Source: Lachnospiraceae bacterium (GTDB lineage Bacteria; Bacillota; Clostridia; Lachnospirales; Lachnospiraceae). Taken from it: a stretch of 58,415 nt of DNA. Every line of letters starts with the position of its first letter. Within the stretch, counting starts at the first letter, position 1. The DNA lies in contig JAAUZI010000066.1 of assembly GCA_014804645.1 (NCBI GenBank), positions 1-58,415 of the forward strand, in the 5' to 3' direction. The position numbers were made by a program, and so were the translations under genes. Shown here in pieces: positions 9,280 through 17,544 of the stretch. The notes below the pieces were generated by a model. The model ran no database searches. It saw only the letters and a list, made by a program, of their open reading frames with translations, and had not been told where the DNA came from.

Positions 9280-11331
9280 ATGAAAAAGATGATAAAGCAT
9301 TTCAAAACAATAGCCTTAAGCCTTTTTGCAGTGTTGCTGCTGTCAGGCAGCGTTATAAATGTGGTGGCCGACGCGCCCTACAGAACCTTTACTTTTGACG
9401 GCTATGGCTATATGATTCAGACGCAGACGGCATATCTTCCCTACGAGACCATCACCAAGTTTGACGATGAGGCTCTAAACGGCCCCGCTGACCTGCATGT
9501 GACGGACGAGGGAAAGATCTATGTGGCGGACACAGGAAACGCCCGCATTGTGGTGGGCGACATAGAAGGCAATCTGCTGCAGACCATCGGTGAGGGAACA
9601 CTGGTATCTCCCCGAGGGGTATTTGTGACGGAGAACGGACATGTGTACGTAGCGGACCGGGATGCGGAGGCAGTATTTGAATTCGACGCGGACGGACAAC
9701 TTTTGAACCGCTACGGCAAGCCTGACTCCCCTCTGTACGGCGATGCGCTCAGCTTTCTGCCCATCAAGCTGGTGGTCAACGACGCAGGAATCATGTATGT
9801 GATCTGCGAGTCCAACACCAACGGTATCGTAGAGATTTCACCCATAGAGGGCGGCACCTTCCTGGGGTATTTCGGCACCAACATGGCCTCAAATTCCCCC
9901 ATGATCATCATCCGAAGGGCGCTGGCAACCAAGGCCCAGAGGGCGAAGATGGTATCCAATATTCCCGCTACTCCCGACAATCTGTGTATCGACAGCAAGG
10001 GACTGATTTACACAGTGACCAGAGGTGAGGAGGAAAACACCTTAAAGCGGCTGAACATCGCCGGCAAGAATGTGATTGAGCCGGACACCTATGACGAAAT
10101 TCCGGCGGCTGTGGCAGCGGGCAACCATGATAATGTGTTTATGGTATCCCAGCAGGGATTTGTGTATGAGTTCAACAGCGAGGGCGAGGCGCTCTTCGTG
10201 TTTGGCGGTTCCGACGACGGCAACCAGCGGGTGGGTCTGTGTACCGTGGTGAGCGCCATTGATGTGGATGTGCAGGACCGGCTGTACATATTAGACTCCG
10301 ACAAGGCCCAGATCCAGGTCTACGAGCCTACCGAGTTTACTGACCTGCTGCACAAGGCGCTGAACCTGTACTCCACCGGCCGCTACACCGAGAGCAAGGA
10401 GCCGCTGGAAGAAGTGCTGAAGATGAACAGCATGTTCGACTATGCCAACATGGCTATGGGCCGGGCTTACTTCCAGGAGGAAAACTATGAGATGGCCCAG
10501 TATTACGCCAAGCTGGCAAAGGATTATCTCGGCTACTCCGACGCCACCTGGGAGGTGCGTAACCTCTGGCTGAAGAAATGGATCGTTCCCATCATCTGGG
10601 CGATTGTGATTCTGTGGGTGGTCAGCAAAATCATCAAGAGTCTGGATAAGAAAAAGGGTATTTTGGAGCCGCTGCGCAAAGCGTCAGAAAGGCTGAGTGA
10701 AAACAGGCGCGTCAGAGATTTCAAGTATGCCTGGTATTTTATGAAACATCCCATCGACGGCTGCTACGGCATCGCCAGAGAGGGAAGGGCGTCCCTGTTT
10801 ACAGCCAATCTTCTGGTGGTAATATTTACACTCGAATATATGATTAACAAGTATCTGTGTGGTTTTCTGCAGAAGACAGTCCGGGAGGGACGCTATGAGA
10901 TCTTTTCCGACATTGGCACAGTCGTGGTGGTGCTGGCAGCATTGACCGCCTGTAACTATCTGGTGTGTACCATCAATGACGGCGAGGGCACGGTAAAGAA
11001 AATCTTTTGTTCTTTCACCTACTGCTTGACCCCCTATGTGACATTGATTCCGGTGGTGTTCCTGCTGTCCCATGTGGTGACGATCAATGAGCAGTTCCTG
11101 ATCAGTTTTGGCTACTGCGCTATTTATGCCTGGGTGGCGGTGCTGTTCGTACTGGCGGTGAAGGAGGTCAACAACTACACGGCCAAGGAGACCTTCAAAG
11201 TATTGTGCCTGACGGCGTTTACCATATTGATTATGGCACTGTTACTCTTTATCATCTATGTACTTTGGGCACAGGTATTTGAATTTATCAGTGCTATCGG
11301 CGGAGAGGTGGTGTATCGAATTGGCAATTAA
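9280..11331 (+). CDS. NHL beta-propeller, TPR and Yip1-type membrane protein
   Basis: After a signal peptide (about 1-30), NHL-like repeats form a propeller (about 55-345): runs such as GKIYVADTGNARI and GHVYVADRD are typical. A short TPR-like helical pair follows (about 350-420: ALNLYSTGRYTES, MGRAYFQEENYEMAQYYA). One membrane helix comes next (about 432-452), then a Yip1-family multi-helix membrane domain (about 490-680). The topology suggests an outward-facing propeller tied to a bundle in the membrane. It lies between two permease pairs in one operon, and its stop overlaps the next gene. Proteins of this kind accompany sugar ABC operons in Firmicutes. I infer a role in holding or gating the import machinery; no enzymatic motif is visible. 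Confidence 0.8.
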   Translation: MKKMIKHFKTIALSLFAVLLLSGSVINVVADAPYRTFTFDGYGYMIQTQTAYLPYETITKFDDEALNGPADLHVTDEGKIYVADTGNARIVVGDIEGNLLQTIGEGTLVSPRGVFVTENGHVYVADRDAEAVFEFDADGQLLNRYGKPDSPLYGDALSFLPIKLVVNDAGIMYVICESNTNGIVEISPIEGGTFLGYFGTNMASNSPMIIIRRALATKAQRAKMVSNIPATPDNLCIDSKGLIYTVTRGEEENTLKRLNIAGKNVIEPDTYDEIPAAVAAGNHDNVFMVSQQGFVYEFNSEGEALFVFGGSDDGNQRVGLCTVVSAIDVDVQDRLYILDSDKAQIQVYEPTEFTDLLHKALNLYSTGRYTESKEPLEEVLKMNSMFDYANMAMGRAYFQEENYEMAQYYAKLAKDYLGYSDATWEVRNLWLKKWIVPIIWAIVILWVVSKIIKSLDKKKGILEPLRKASERLSENRRVRDFKYAWYFMKHPIDGCYGIAREGRASLFTANLLVVIFTLEYMINKYLCGFLQKTVREGRYEIFSDIGTVVVVLAALTACNYLVCTINDGEGTVKKIFCSFTYCLTPYVTLIPVVFLLSHVVTINEQFLISFGYCAIYAWVAVLFVLAVKEVNNYTAKETFKVLCLTAFTILIMALLLFIIYVLWAQVFEFISAIGGEVVYRIGN

Positions 11332-13513
11332 GGGATTGAAAAAAAGCATATGTGTCCTTGTGGCGGCTTTCCTGCTGGTGCTGTCGATACCGCAGCTGCA
11401 TCTGACGGCCCGGGCAGCCGGCGGCGATATACCGGCTGATTACAGTAAGGTGGCGGAGAGCGAGGACTATGAACTGTATCTCCTCGAGCCTACCATGTCC
11501 ATCATTTTGAAGAACAAGGCCACGGGCAAACTGCTCCGATCCACTCTTGCAGAAGAGGACGATAACGGAGCCAACAACAAGACATGGACTGCCTACATGC
11601 AGTCCGGCGTGGTGCTCAGCGCCATCAAGAACGCAAACGACACATATCAGGTAGATCTGGTGAGTTGTCAGAATACCATTGATTACAGTTATGGAAGCAA
11701 CGGTTTTACCGCTAAGATCTACTGGAAGGAATATGATTTCGGCCTGACCGTCAATGTATCTCTGGACGGGGATGCGCTGGTGGTGGAAGTGCCGGAGGAG
11801 TCCTTCGTGGAGAATGGGAAAGACACCTATATCGGCACGGTGAGCCTGTTCCCCTTTCTGGGCTATAGCTACCTGGATAACCAGGAGGGCTATATGTTTA
11901 TCCCGGACGGCAACGGCGCATTAATTTACCTGGACGACAAGGACGGCCGCTATGCCAGCGGCTACTCCCAGATGATCTATGGTGCGGATGCGGGCTTTAC
12001 GGAGTCCACCACCGAGACCTTGCTGTGGGGCAGATACCGGACCGTGAACAGTTCCGAGAAAGTGCTGGCGCCGGTGTTCGGCATGGCGCACACGGATGAC
12101 CAGCTGGGTTATCTGGCTATTGTGGAAGAGGGAGAGAAACGGGCCAGCATCGAGGCTCAGCCCAACGGCGTCATGGTGGATTACAACAGGTGCTATGCTA
12201 AGTTCCTGGTGCGCAGAACCTACATCCAGCCGCTGAACAACTCCAATTCCGGCACTATGACCAGCGTGGAGGTGGACAGAACCCACGGCAATCTGCGGGT
12301 GCGTTACATTCTGCTCTCCGGCGAGGATGCGGGATATTCGGGCATGGCGGTGGCCTACCGCAATTATCTGCTGGACAACGGTCTGATACAGAGGCAGGAC
12401 AACAGCTACAAAACCCGTGTGGATTTCCTGGGAACGGAGCGGGAAGAATTTCTGATCTCCACCAGGGCGGTGGTCATGACAAACGTGGACCAGATCCGTG
12501 AGATATATGGGGAATTGCAGGCGGCGGGCGTTGACACGCTGCTGACCATCTACAAGGGTTGGCAGAAGGGGGGTTTGTATAATATCCCTATCAGCAAATA
12601 TAAGGCCGACGGCAAAATCGGCGGCACGGGCGCACTGACAGACCTGATCCAGGACTCCGCCGAGGCGGGCTACGACATCTATCTGTACAACGATGCTCTG
12701 TGGGCCAACCCTGATGAGAGCAACACGGCTTTCACCGTTGTAAAAAAAGTGAACAAGAGGAGACTGGAGATCAACACCAGGGCTTATGTATACAACACCT
12801 TTAACTATCTGTTGCCCACCAGAAGCGATTACAACCTGGATAAGTTCGTAAAGAGCTACACCTCCAAGGACGTGAATAATCTGGCGGTGGCCGGTATCTC
12901 CAACAGCTTGTTCTCCTACAGCTACAGCGGCAATTACTATGACCGGATTTTCACGGCCAACACTTACGAGAGCAGCATTGCGGACATAGCCGGGCAGACC
13001 AATCTGATCCTGGAAAAGCCATTTGCCTATCTGTGGAACTACACGGAGGCCCTGCTTGACATGCCCTTGGGCACATCGGATTTCATGTATGAGGACGAGG
13101 AGGTTCCCTTCTTTTCCATCGTGCTGAAGGGCATTGTTCCCATGTACTCGGAATATGTGAACTTCGAGGCCAACAAGCAGGAGTTTCATCTGCAGATGAT
13201 AGAGGCAGGGGTATACCCCTCCTTCTATGTGACCTATGAGGATTCGGCGGACCTGATCTACACCAATTCCGCAGACCTGTACAGCACAAAGTATTCCACC
13301 TATAGGGATACCATCATCGAGTATGATGCGGATTTCCGTCAGGTGGCGGCGCTGACGGGGGACGCCATGATTGTCAGGCATGAGATGCTGGCGGCGGGCG
13401 TCAACAGAGTAACCTATGACAACGGCGTAGTGTTCTATATCAACTACAACCAGGACGCAGTGACAGTGGACGGCGTGACCATCGATGGTTTGTCCTATAA
13501 GGTAGGTGAGTGA
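11321..13513 (+). CDS. Secreted DUF5696-like protein, possible uncharacterised glycosidase
   Basis: A signal peptide (about 1-34, ending ARAAGG) leads into a beta-sandwich region (about 40-360), then an alternating beta/alpha region from about residue 367 (VDFLGTE, VDTLLTIYKGWQKGG, YDIYLYNDALWAN) that resembles a TIM barrel. This sandwich-plus-barrel order is shared with GH31, GH97 and GH101-type hydrolases, but I cannot assign a catalytic pair. The start is taken as TTG at 11321, inside the end of the preceding gene, because GGAGAGGTG lies 10 bp upstream and it begins exactly at the signal peptide; an upstream ATG at 11258 gives a poor leader. The gene sits between two permease pairs. DUF5696 is a recollection from similar operons and was not checked. 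Confidence 0.7.
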   Translation: MAIKGLKKSICVLVAAFLLVLSIPQLHLTARAAGGDIPADYSKVAESEDYELYLLEPTMSIILKNKATGKLLRSTLAEEDDNGANNKTWTAYMQSGVVLSAIKNANDTYQVDLVSCQNTIDYSYGSNGFTAKIYWKEYDFGLTVNVSLDGDALVVEVPEESFVENGKDTYIGTVSLFPFLGYSYLDNQEGYMFIPDGNGALIYLDDKDGRYASGYSQMIYGADAGFTESTTETLLWGRYRTVNSSEKVLAPVFGMAHTDDQLGYLAIVEEGEKRASIEAQPNGVMVDYNRCYAKFLVRRTYIQPLNNSNSGTMTSVEVDRTHGNLRVRYILLSGEDAGYSGMAVAYRNYLLDNGLIQRQDNSYKTRVDFLGTEREEFLISTRAVVMTNVDQIREIYGELQAAGVDTLLTIYKGWQKGGLYNIPISKYKADGKIGGTGALTDLIQDSAEAGYDIYLYNDALWANPDESNTAFTVVKKVNKRRLEINTRAYVYNTFNYLLPTRSDYNLDKFVKSYTSKDVNNLAVAGISNSLFSYSYSGNYYDRIFTANTYESSIADIAGQTNLILEKPFAYLWNYTEALLDMPLGTSDFMYEDEEVPFFSIVLKGIVPMYSEYVNFEANKQEFHLQMIEAGVYPSFYVTYEDSADLIYTNSADLYSTKYSTYRDTIIEYDADFRQVAALTGDAMIVRHEMLAAGVNRVTYDNGVVFYINYNQDAVTVDGVTIDGLSYKVGE

Positions 13514-14577
13514 TGGCAATGAGTAAAGAGAGCAAAAAAGCAAAGAAGGCAAAGGTGAAAATCAAGCCCGGGCGTCTGGCCCGGCGCGAAGCCATCACCG
13601 GATTGATCTTCGTGTCACCCTGGATCATCGGTGCGGCTATTTTTCTGATCTATACTCTGGGAAGTTCGTTCTGGTATGGACTTAACAATATCCGTATCAC
13701 TCCCATGGGTAAAAACTTTAACTTTGTAGGGCTGGGCAATTACACACAGATTCTGCTGGTGGATACGGACTTTACTCCCCAGTTGACTCAGTATCTGTTC
13801 AGCACTATCATATCGGTGCCGGTGATAGTGGTGTTTGCGCTGATTATCGCCATCCTGTTAAACGGAAAAATCAAGTGTAAAGGATTTTTCCGGCTGATCT
13901 TTTTCCTGCCGGTGATCGTGGTCAGCGGCCCGGTGATGGGAATGCTGTCGGACCAGGGTGCGGCCACTATTTCGACTATTGATACTCAGGCCATCGGCAA
14001 TGCGATCTCGGGCTTTTTGCCCCGGTCTCTGGCCAGCAGTATTACGGAGCTGTTTAGTAACATGATTACGATTCTCTGGTATTCCGGTGTACAGATCCTG
14101 ATCTTCCTGTCCGCCTTGCAGAAGATTGACAGCTCCATGTATGAGGCGGCGCAGATGGATGGCGGCTCCGGTTGGGAATGTTTCTGGAAGATTACGCTGC
14201 CCACCATCAAACCCATGATTCTGCTGAACGTAGTATACACGGTAGTGTTTATCTCCGGCAACGAGCAGAACTCCATCATTACCCTCATTCAGGAGTCCAT
14301 GTTCTCGGGTACCAAGGAGAAGGGTTATGGGTACGCATCCGCCATGGCATGGCTCTATTCCCTGGTGGTGGTGCTGATCGTAGTGCTGTTTGCGGCGCTG
14401 CTTATGGCCCGCAAGGATGTGTATGAGCGCCAGGTAAAGCGCGCGAAACGTGAGATGAAGAAAGAGGCGAGAACCGTAAAACGTATTGAAAGGAGGGGAA
14501 TCCGTAATGCCAAGAAGATTGAAAAAGCAAGAACAAAGCGCAAGTACTCAACCTATGACGGCTCGGGAGATTACTAA
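13513..14577 (+). CDS. ABC sugar importer permease, MalF/UgpA type (second pair)
   Basis: This second MalF-type permease has an N-terminal Lys/Arg-rich tail, about six membrane segments and an EAA loop (YEAAQMDGGSGW with ITLPTIKPM, about residues 210-235). A long basic C-terminal tail (from about residue 305) is unusual. The ATG at 13513 overlaps the upstream stop as TGATG, so translation is coupled; the ATG at 13519 is the alternative start. With the next gene it forms a second channel in the same operon. Confidence 0.9.
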   Translation: MAMSKESKKAKKAKVKIKPGRLARREAITGLIFVSPWIIGAAIFLIYTLGSSFWYGLNNIRITPMGKNFNFVGLGNYTQILLVDTDFTPQLTQYLFSTIISVPVIVVFALIIAILLNGKIKCKGFFRLIFFLPVIVVSGPVMGMLSDQGAATISTIDTQAIGNAISGFLPRSLASSITELFSNMITILWYSGVQILIFLSALQKIDSSMYEAAQMDGGSGWECFWKITLPTIKPMILLNVVYTVVFISGNEQNSIITLIQESMFSGTKEKGYGYASAMAWLYSLVVVLIVVLFAALLMARKDVYERQVKRAKREMKKEARTVKRIERRGIRNAKKIEKARTKRKYSTYDGSGDY

Positions 14578-15568
14578 AAGTAGTTCTAAAGCAGTTTCCG
14601 GGGAGAAGTGGAACTGGAAACCGCATAAGTTGACGGACGTGGAGAAGGACAGAATCAAGAAATTCTTTATGGGTTCCAGAGAGAAGGAAGGTTTTCTGAA
14701 ACAGTTTGTGGTGTATGCGCTGCTCATCTGTATCGGATTTATCTACCTGTATCCGATCCTGTATATGCTCAGCAGTTCTCTGATGACGCTGGATGATCTG
14801 TTGGATACCTCCATCAACTGGATTCCCAGCAGTCTGAACCTCAAAAACTACGCGCAGGCCGGTTCCAGCATGAATTTCTGGCCGGTGCTGGGACTGAGCA
14901 TCATCGTGGCGGGTGTTCCCACGCTGCTGAACGTGCTGTCCTGCTCCATTGTGGGCTATGGACTGGCAAGATTTGAATTTCCGGGCAAAAAGATCATGAT
15001 GGGTATTATCATCTTTACCTTTATCCTGCCCAGTCAGGTGACCATGATCCCCACCTATGTGCTGTACTCAAACCTGAAGATACTGAGTACGCTGTGGGCC
15101 TTCGTGGTGCCCTCACTGTTGGCCCAGGGCATTAACGCCTCGATTTTTATCCTGATTTTTTACCAGTTCTTTAAGCAGGTACCCAAGGTACTGATCGAGG
15201 CCGCCCAGATCGACGGCGCAGGTTATTTTAAGTCCTTTGTCCGGATATCCCTGCCCTCTGCGGCTCCGGCGATCCTGACGGTGTTCCTGTTCTCCTTTGT
15301 GTGGTACTGGAACAACTCCTACCTGACCCGGATGTATGTGTCCGGCGTCATGACCCAGTCTAAGTGGACCACATTGGTGGTGCAGCTGCAGAAGTTTGCG
15401 GCCAATTTCAACTCCTATGCCCAGACGGAGAGCACCGCTACTACCCTGAACGAATCCATCAGCATGGCTGGTACGATGCTCAGTATCCTGCCTATTTTGC
15501 TCATGTACTTCGTACTCCAGAGATACTTTGTAGAGAGTATCGACAGGGTAGGTATCACAGGAGAATAG
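14507..15568 (+). CDS. ABC sugar importer permease, MalG/UgpE type (second pair)
   Basis: This is the partner of the preceding permease. The ATG at 14507 is chosen for the AAAGGAGGGG site at 14488-14497; it makes the gene overlap the upstream permease by about 70 bases, so the basic tail of one protein and the basic, hydrophilic N-terminus of the other (about 60 residues) share DNA. Six membrane segments and an EAA loop (IEAAQIDGAGYF, ISLPSAAPA) are visible. It is 353 residues long, against about 280 for ordinary MalG-type subunits, because of the N-terminal extension. It closes the permease run; a terminator follows and the binding protein gene comes next. Confidence 0.9.
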   Translation: MPRRLKKQEQSASTQPMTAREITKSSSKAVSGEKWNWKPHKLTDVEKDRIKKFFMGSREKEGFLKQFVVYALLICIGFIYLYPILYMLSSSLMTLDDLLDTSINWIPSSLNLKNYAQAGSSMNFWPVLGLSIIVAGVPTLLNVLSCSIVGYGLARFEFPGKKIMMGIIIFTFILPSQVTMIPTYVLYSNLKILSTLWAFVVPSLLAQGINASIFILIFYQFFKQVPKVLIEAAQIDGAGYFKSFVRISLPSAAPAILTVFLFSFVWYWNNSYLTRMYVSGVMTQSKWTTLVVQLQKFAANFNSYAQTESTATTLNESISMAGTMLSILPILLMYFVLQRYFVESIDRVGITGE

Positions 15569-15650
15569 CATTCTCCAAGAATAAGATTCTCCGAAAATAG
15601 ATTGCTAACAAAAACGTTTGATGAATTTAATATTGGATAATTTTTCTGGA

Positions 15651-15690
15651 GAAGGTGCTGATAAAATATACAATTTCAGCACCTTCTTTT
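15651..15690 (+). terminator. Rho-independent terminator after the permease operon
   Basis: Perfect 10-bp stem GAAGGTGCTG (15651-15660) with CAGCACCTTC (15677-15686), then TTTT. The rest of the 270-base gap is AT-rich leader DNA. A palindrome AAACGTTT (15612-15619) lies just before it. Confidence 0.8.
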
Positions 15691-15716
15691 AGTATGTTTT
15701 CCATAAAATTTTATTT

Positions 15717-15747
15717 TTGACTAAAAAAGTTAAGTTTTTTCTATAAA
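15717..15747 (+). promoter_or_regulatory. Possible promoter of the second solute-binding gene
   Basis: TTGACT (15717-15722) and TATAAA (15742-15747) are separated by 19 bp, longer than ideal. It would give a leader of about 85 bases. TTGAGA at 15763-15768 with TTTATA at 15785-15790 (16 bp) is an alternative. Confidence 0.35.
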
Positions 15748-15837
15748 AGATATAGATTTTTTTTGAGAAGTGTGATATAAATGTTTTATAGATAGACTCG
15801 AAATCTGCGTAACTCAAAATTAGGAGGAGATAAGACT

Positions 15838-17421
15838 ATGAAAAAGAGAAGCAAGCTTTTGGCGTTACTGCTTTCTGCTACCATGGTGGCTGGCCTGGCC
15901 GGATGCGGCAATGAGAGTGGCAACGCAGGGGGAACGGAAGGCGGAAACACTGGCGGCAATACGGAGCGGGCAGAGGAGGTTGTGATCAACGGCATCACTT
16001 ATCATCCCGCCACGGATTTGACCACCGACAATATCGAACTGACCTACTTCCATTTTGACCAGGATGAGACTGTGCAGTATCTGGCCAACAGATTTATGGA
16101 ACTGTATCCCAACATCAAGGTCAAGGCAGTATATGAGAATGTGGCTACATACAATACAACCCTGAATACGCTGGTGAGCAACGGCAATGCGCCGGACTGC
16201 ATCATGTATTCCGATGCGGACTTTGCGTTGTCCAACATGCTGCTGGCGGACATCTCCGAGTATTGGAACGCTGACCCTGAGACCCAGAATCTGGCGGACA
16301 CAGTGAACAGTGCGGGCCTTGGTACTTTCCAGACCAGCGGCAGATACGGTGTGCCGGTGAAGTTTTTCCCCGGTGTGATGTATGTGGACCGCAATGTGCT
16401 GGAGACTCTGAACGTGGATGTACCCGGCATGGACTGGACTTGGAGCGAGATGATCCAGCTGATTAAGGATTGCACGGTTCTGGATTCTCCCGATGGCATG
16501 GCCTATTATGGGTTGGGCGTATATAATAGACTGGACTCCTACTATGGTATCGCTGCCAGCCAGGATATCATCGGTGAGTTCGGATATAATGGAAAGACCT
16601 TTGATCTGAGTGTTTGGGCTGTAGGCGAGCAGGATTTCGCGGATCTGAAACTGGGCGGTTATGTGGCGCCGGCAGTTGAGACCCAGGAGAACGAGGACTG
16701 GTCGGGTGACTGGGAGAAATGGTTCGGCCAGACAGGTCATGTGGCCATGTTCTCTGAGGCGTTTTGGACCTACCAGGGTACTTGGGCAACCGAGGCTTTT
16801 GATGATCTGAATCTGGATGTCATCCCCTTTGTGGTGCCCGCAGTGTCTGAGCAGGATGCGGGTTCGGATCATCACTCCATCGCCACCATTGACTTTGGCG
16901 GTGTGACCACCGGTACGAAGTACCCTCGTGAGGCTTATGAGCTGATTAAGTTTATGAGCTTTGGCGTGGACGGTTGGAAGACAAGACTGGAGGCTTACAA
17001 TGATGAGTCCATCGTAAATGCAAGCGGTCTGGCTCTGAAGTATGACGTTATGCCTGCACCGATCACCAAGGATGCGGAGATCTGGGACAGCTATATCGCC
17101 ATGTACACCAAGGGCATGGACGATGAGCATGTGGCACATTGGAAGAACTATTTTGCGAGCTGTATGCAGCCCATTCCTTTCGGCTGGACGGCCATCGCCG
17201 GTTACTGGAACTACTGTGACGAATATTTCAACAAGATCGGTATTCATGATCTGGTAGATAAGGGTACCTCCAAGGCGGCAGACTATGCTACCGAGGCCAC
17301 CGAGAAGGCGAACCTGTATCATGCGCAGGCTATGATCGACTATTTTGGGCCGAACGGATACAACGTGCTCACCGACGAGGAGATCGCCGCATACGAGCAG
17401 CAGATAGCCGACAATTCATAA
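15838..17421 (+). CDS. Extracellular solute-binding lipoprotein (second importer)
   Basis: A lipoprotein signal ends in LAGC (Cys23), followed by a Gly/Asn-rich linker and a family 1 solute-binding fold (about 50-500). It is 527 residues long, usual for oligosaccharide binders of Gram-positive bacteria. It would be anchored outside and deliver sugar to one of the two upstream permease pairs, most simply the second. A good AGGAGGAGA site precedes the ATG. A terminator and probable own promoter upstream suggest it can be made in excess of the permeases, as is common for binding proteins. Substrate is inferred from context only. Confidence 0.9.
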   Translation: MKKRSKLLALLLSATMVAGLAGCGNESGNAGGTEGGNTGGNTERAEEVVINGITYHPATDLTTDNIELTYFHFDQDETVQYLANRFMELYPNIKVKAVYENVATYNTTLNTLVSNGNAPDCIMYSDADFALSNMLLADISEYWNADPETQNLADTVNSAGLGTFQTSGRYGVPVKFFPGVMYVDRNVLETLNVDVPGMDWTWSEMIQLIKDCTVLDSPDGMAYYGLGVYNRLDSYYGIAASQDIIGEFGYNGKTFDLSVWAVGEQDFADLKLGGYVAPAVETQENEDWSGDWEKWFGQTGHVAMFSEAFWTYQGTWATEAFDDLNLDVIPFVVPAVSEQDAGSDHHSIATIDFGGVTTGTKYPREAYELIKFMSFGVDGWKTRLEAYNDESIVNASGLALKYDVMPAPITKDAEIWDSYIAMYTKGMDDEHVAHWKNYFASCMQPIPFGWTAIAGYWNYCDEYFNKIGIHDLVDKGTSKAADYATEATEKANLYHAQAMIDYFGPNGYNVLTDEEIAAYEQQIADNS

Positions 17422-17441
17422 ATAGGAACGGATCAATGATA

Positions 17442-17529
17442 GCAGACGGCATGGTGTCGTTTGATATAAACAGCGTCTGCTCCGTCAGTGCCTGGATAAA
17501 TGTTGACGGAGCGGATGCGGAACTTTAAT
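17442..17529 (+). repeat. Intergenic hairpin element ending in GCGGAACTTTAAT (copy 1)
   Basis: Two adjacent stems are present: GCAGACG (17442-17448) with CGTCTGC (17474-17480), and CTCCGTCA (17480-17487) with TGACGGAG (17504-17511). The motif GCGGAACTTTAAT (17517-17529) follows, directly before the AGGAGG of the next gene. Three further intergenic regions in the window share the hairpin-plus-motif layout. Confidence 0.65.
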
Positions 17530-17544
17530 AGGAGGAGTAGGAAC

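Noticed and set aside
15612..15619. AAACGTTT palindrome as a catabolite-control or LacI-type operator
   Set aside because: It lies just before a terminator and far from any start codon, and the flanks do not fit the longer consensus.
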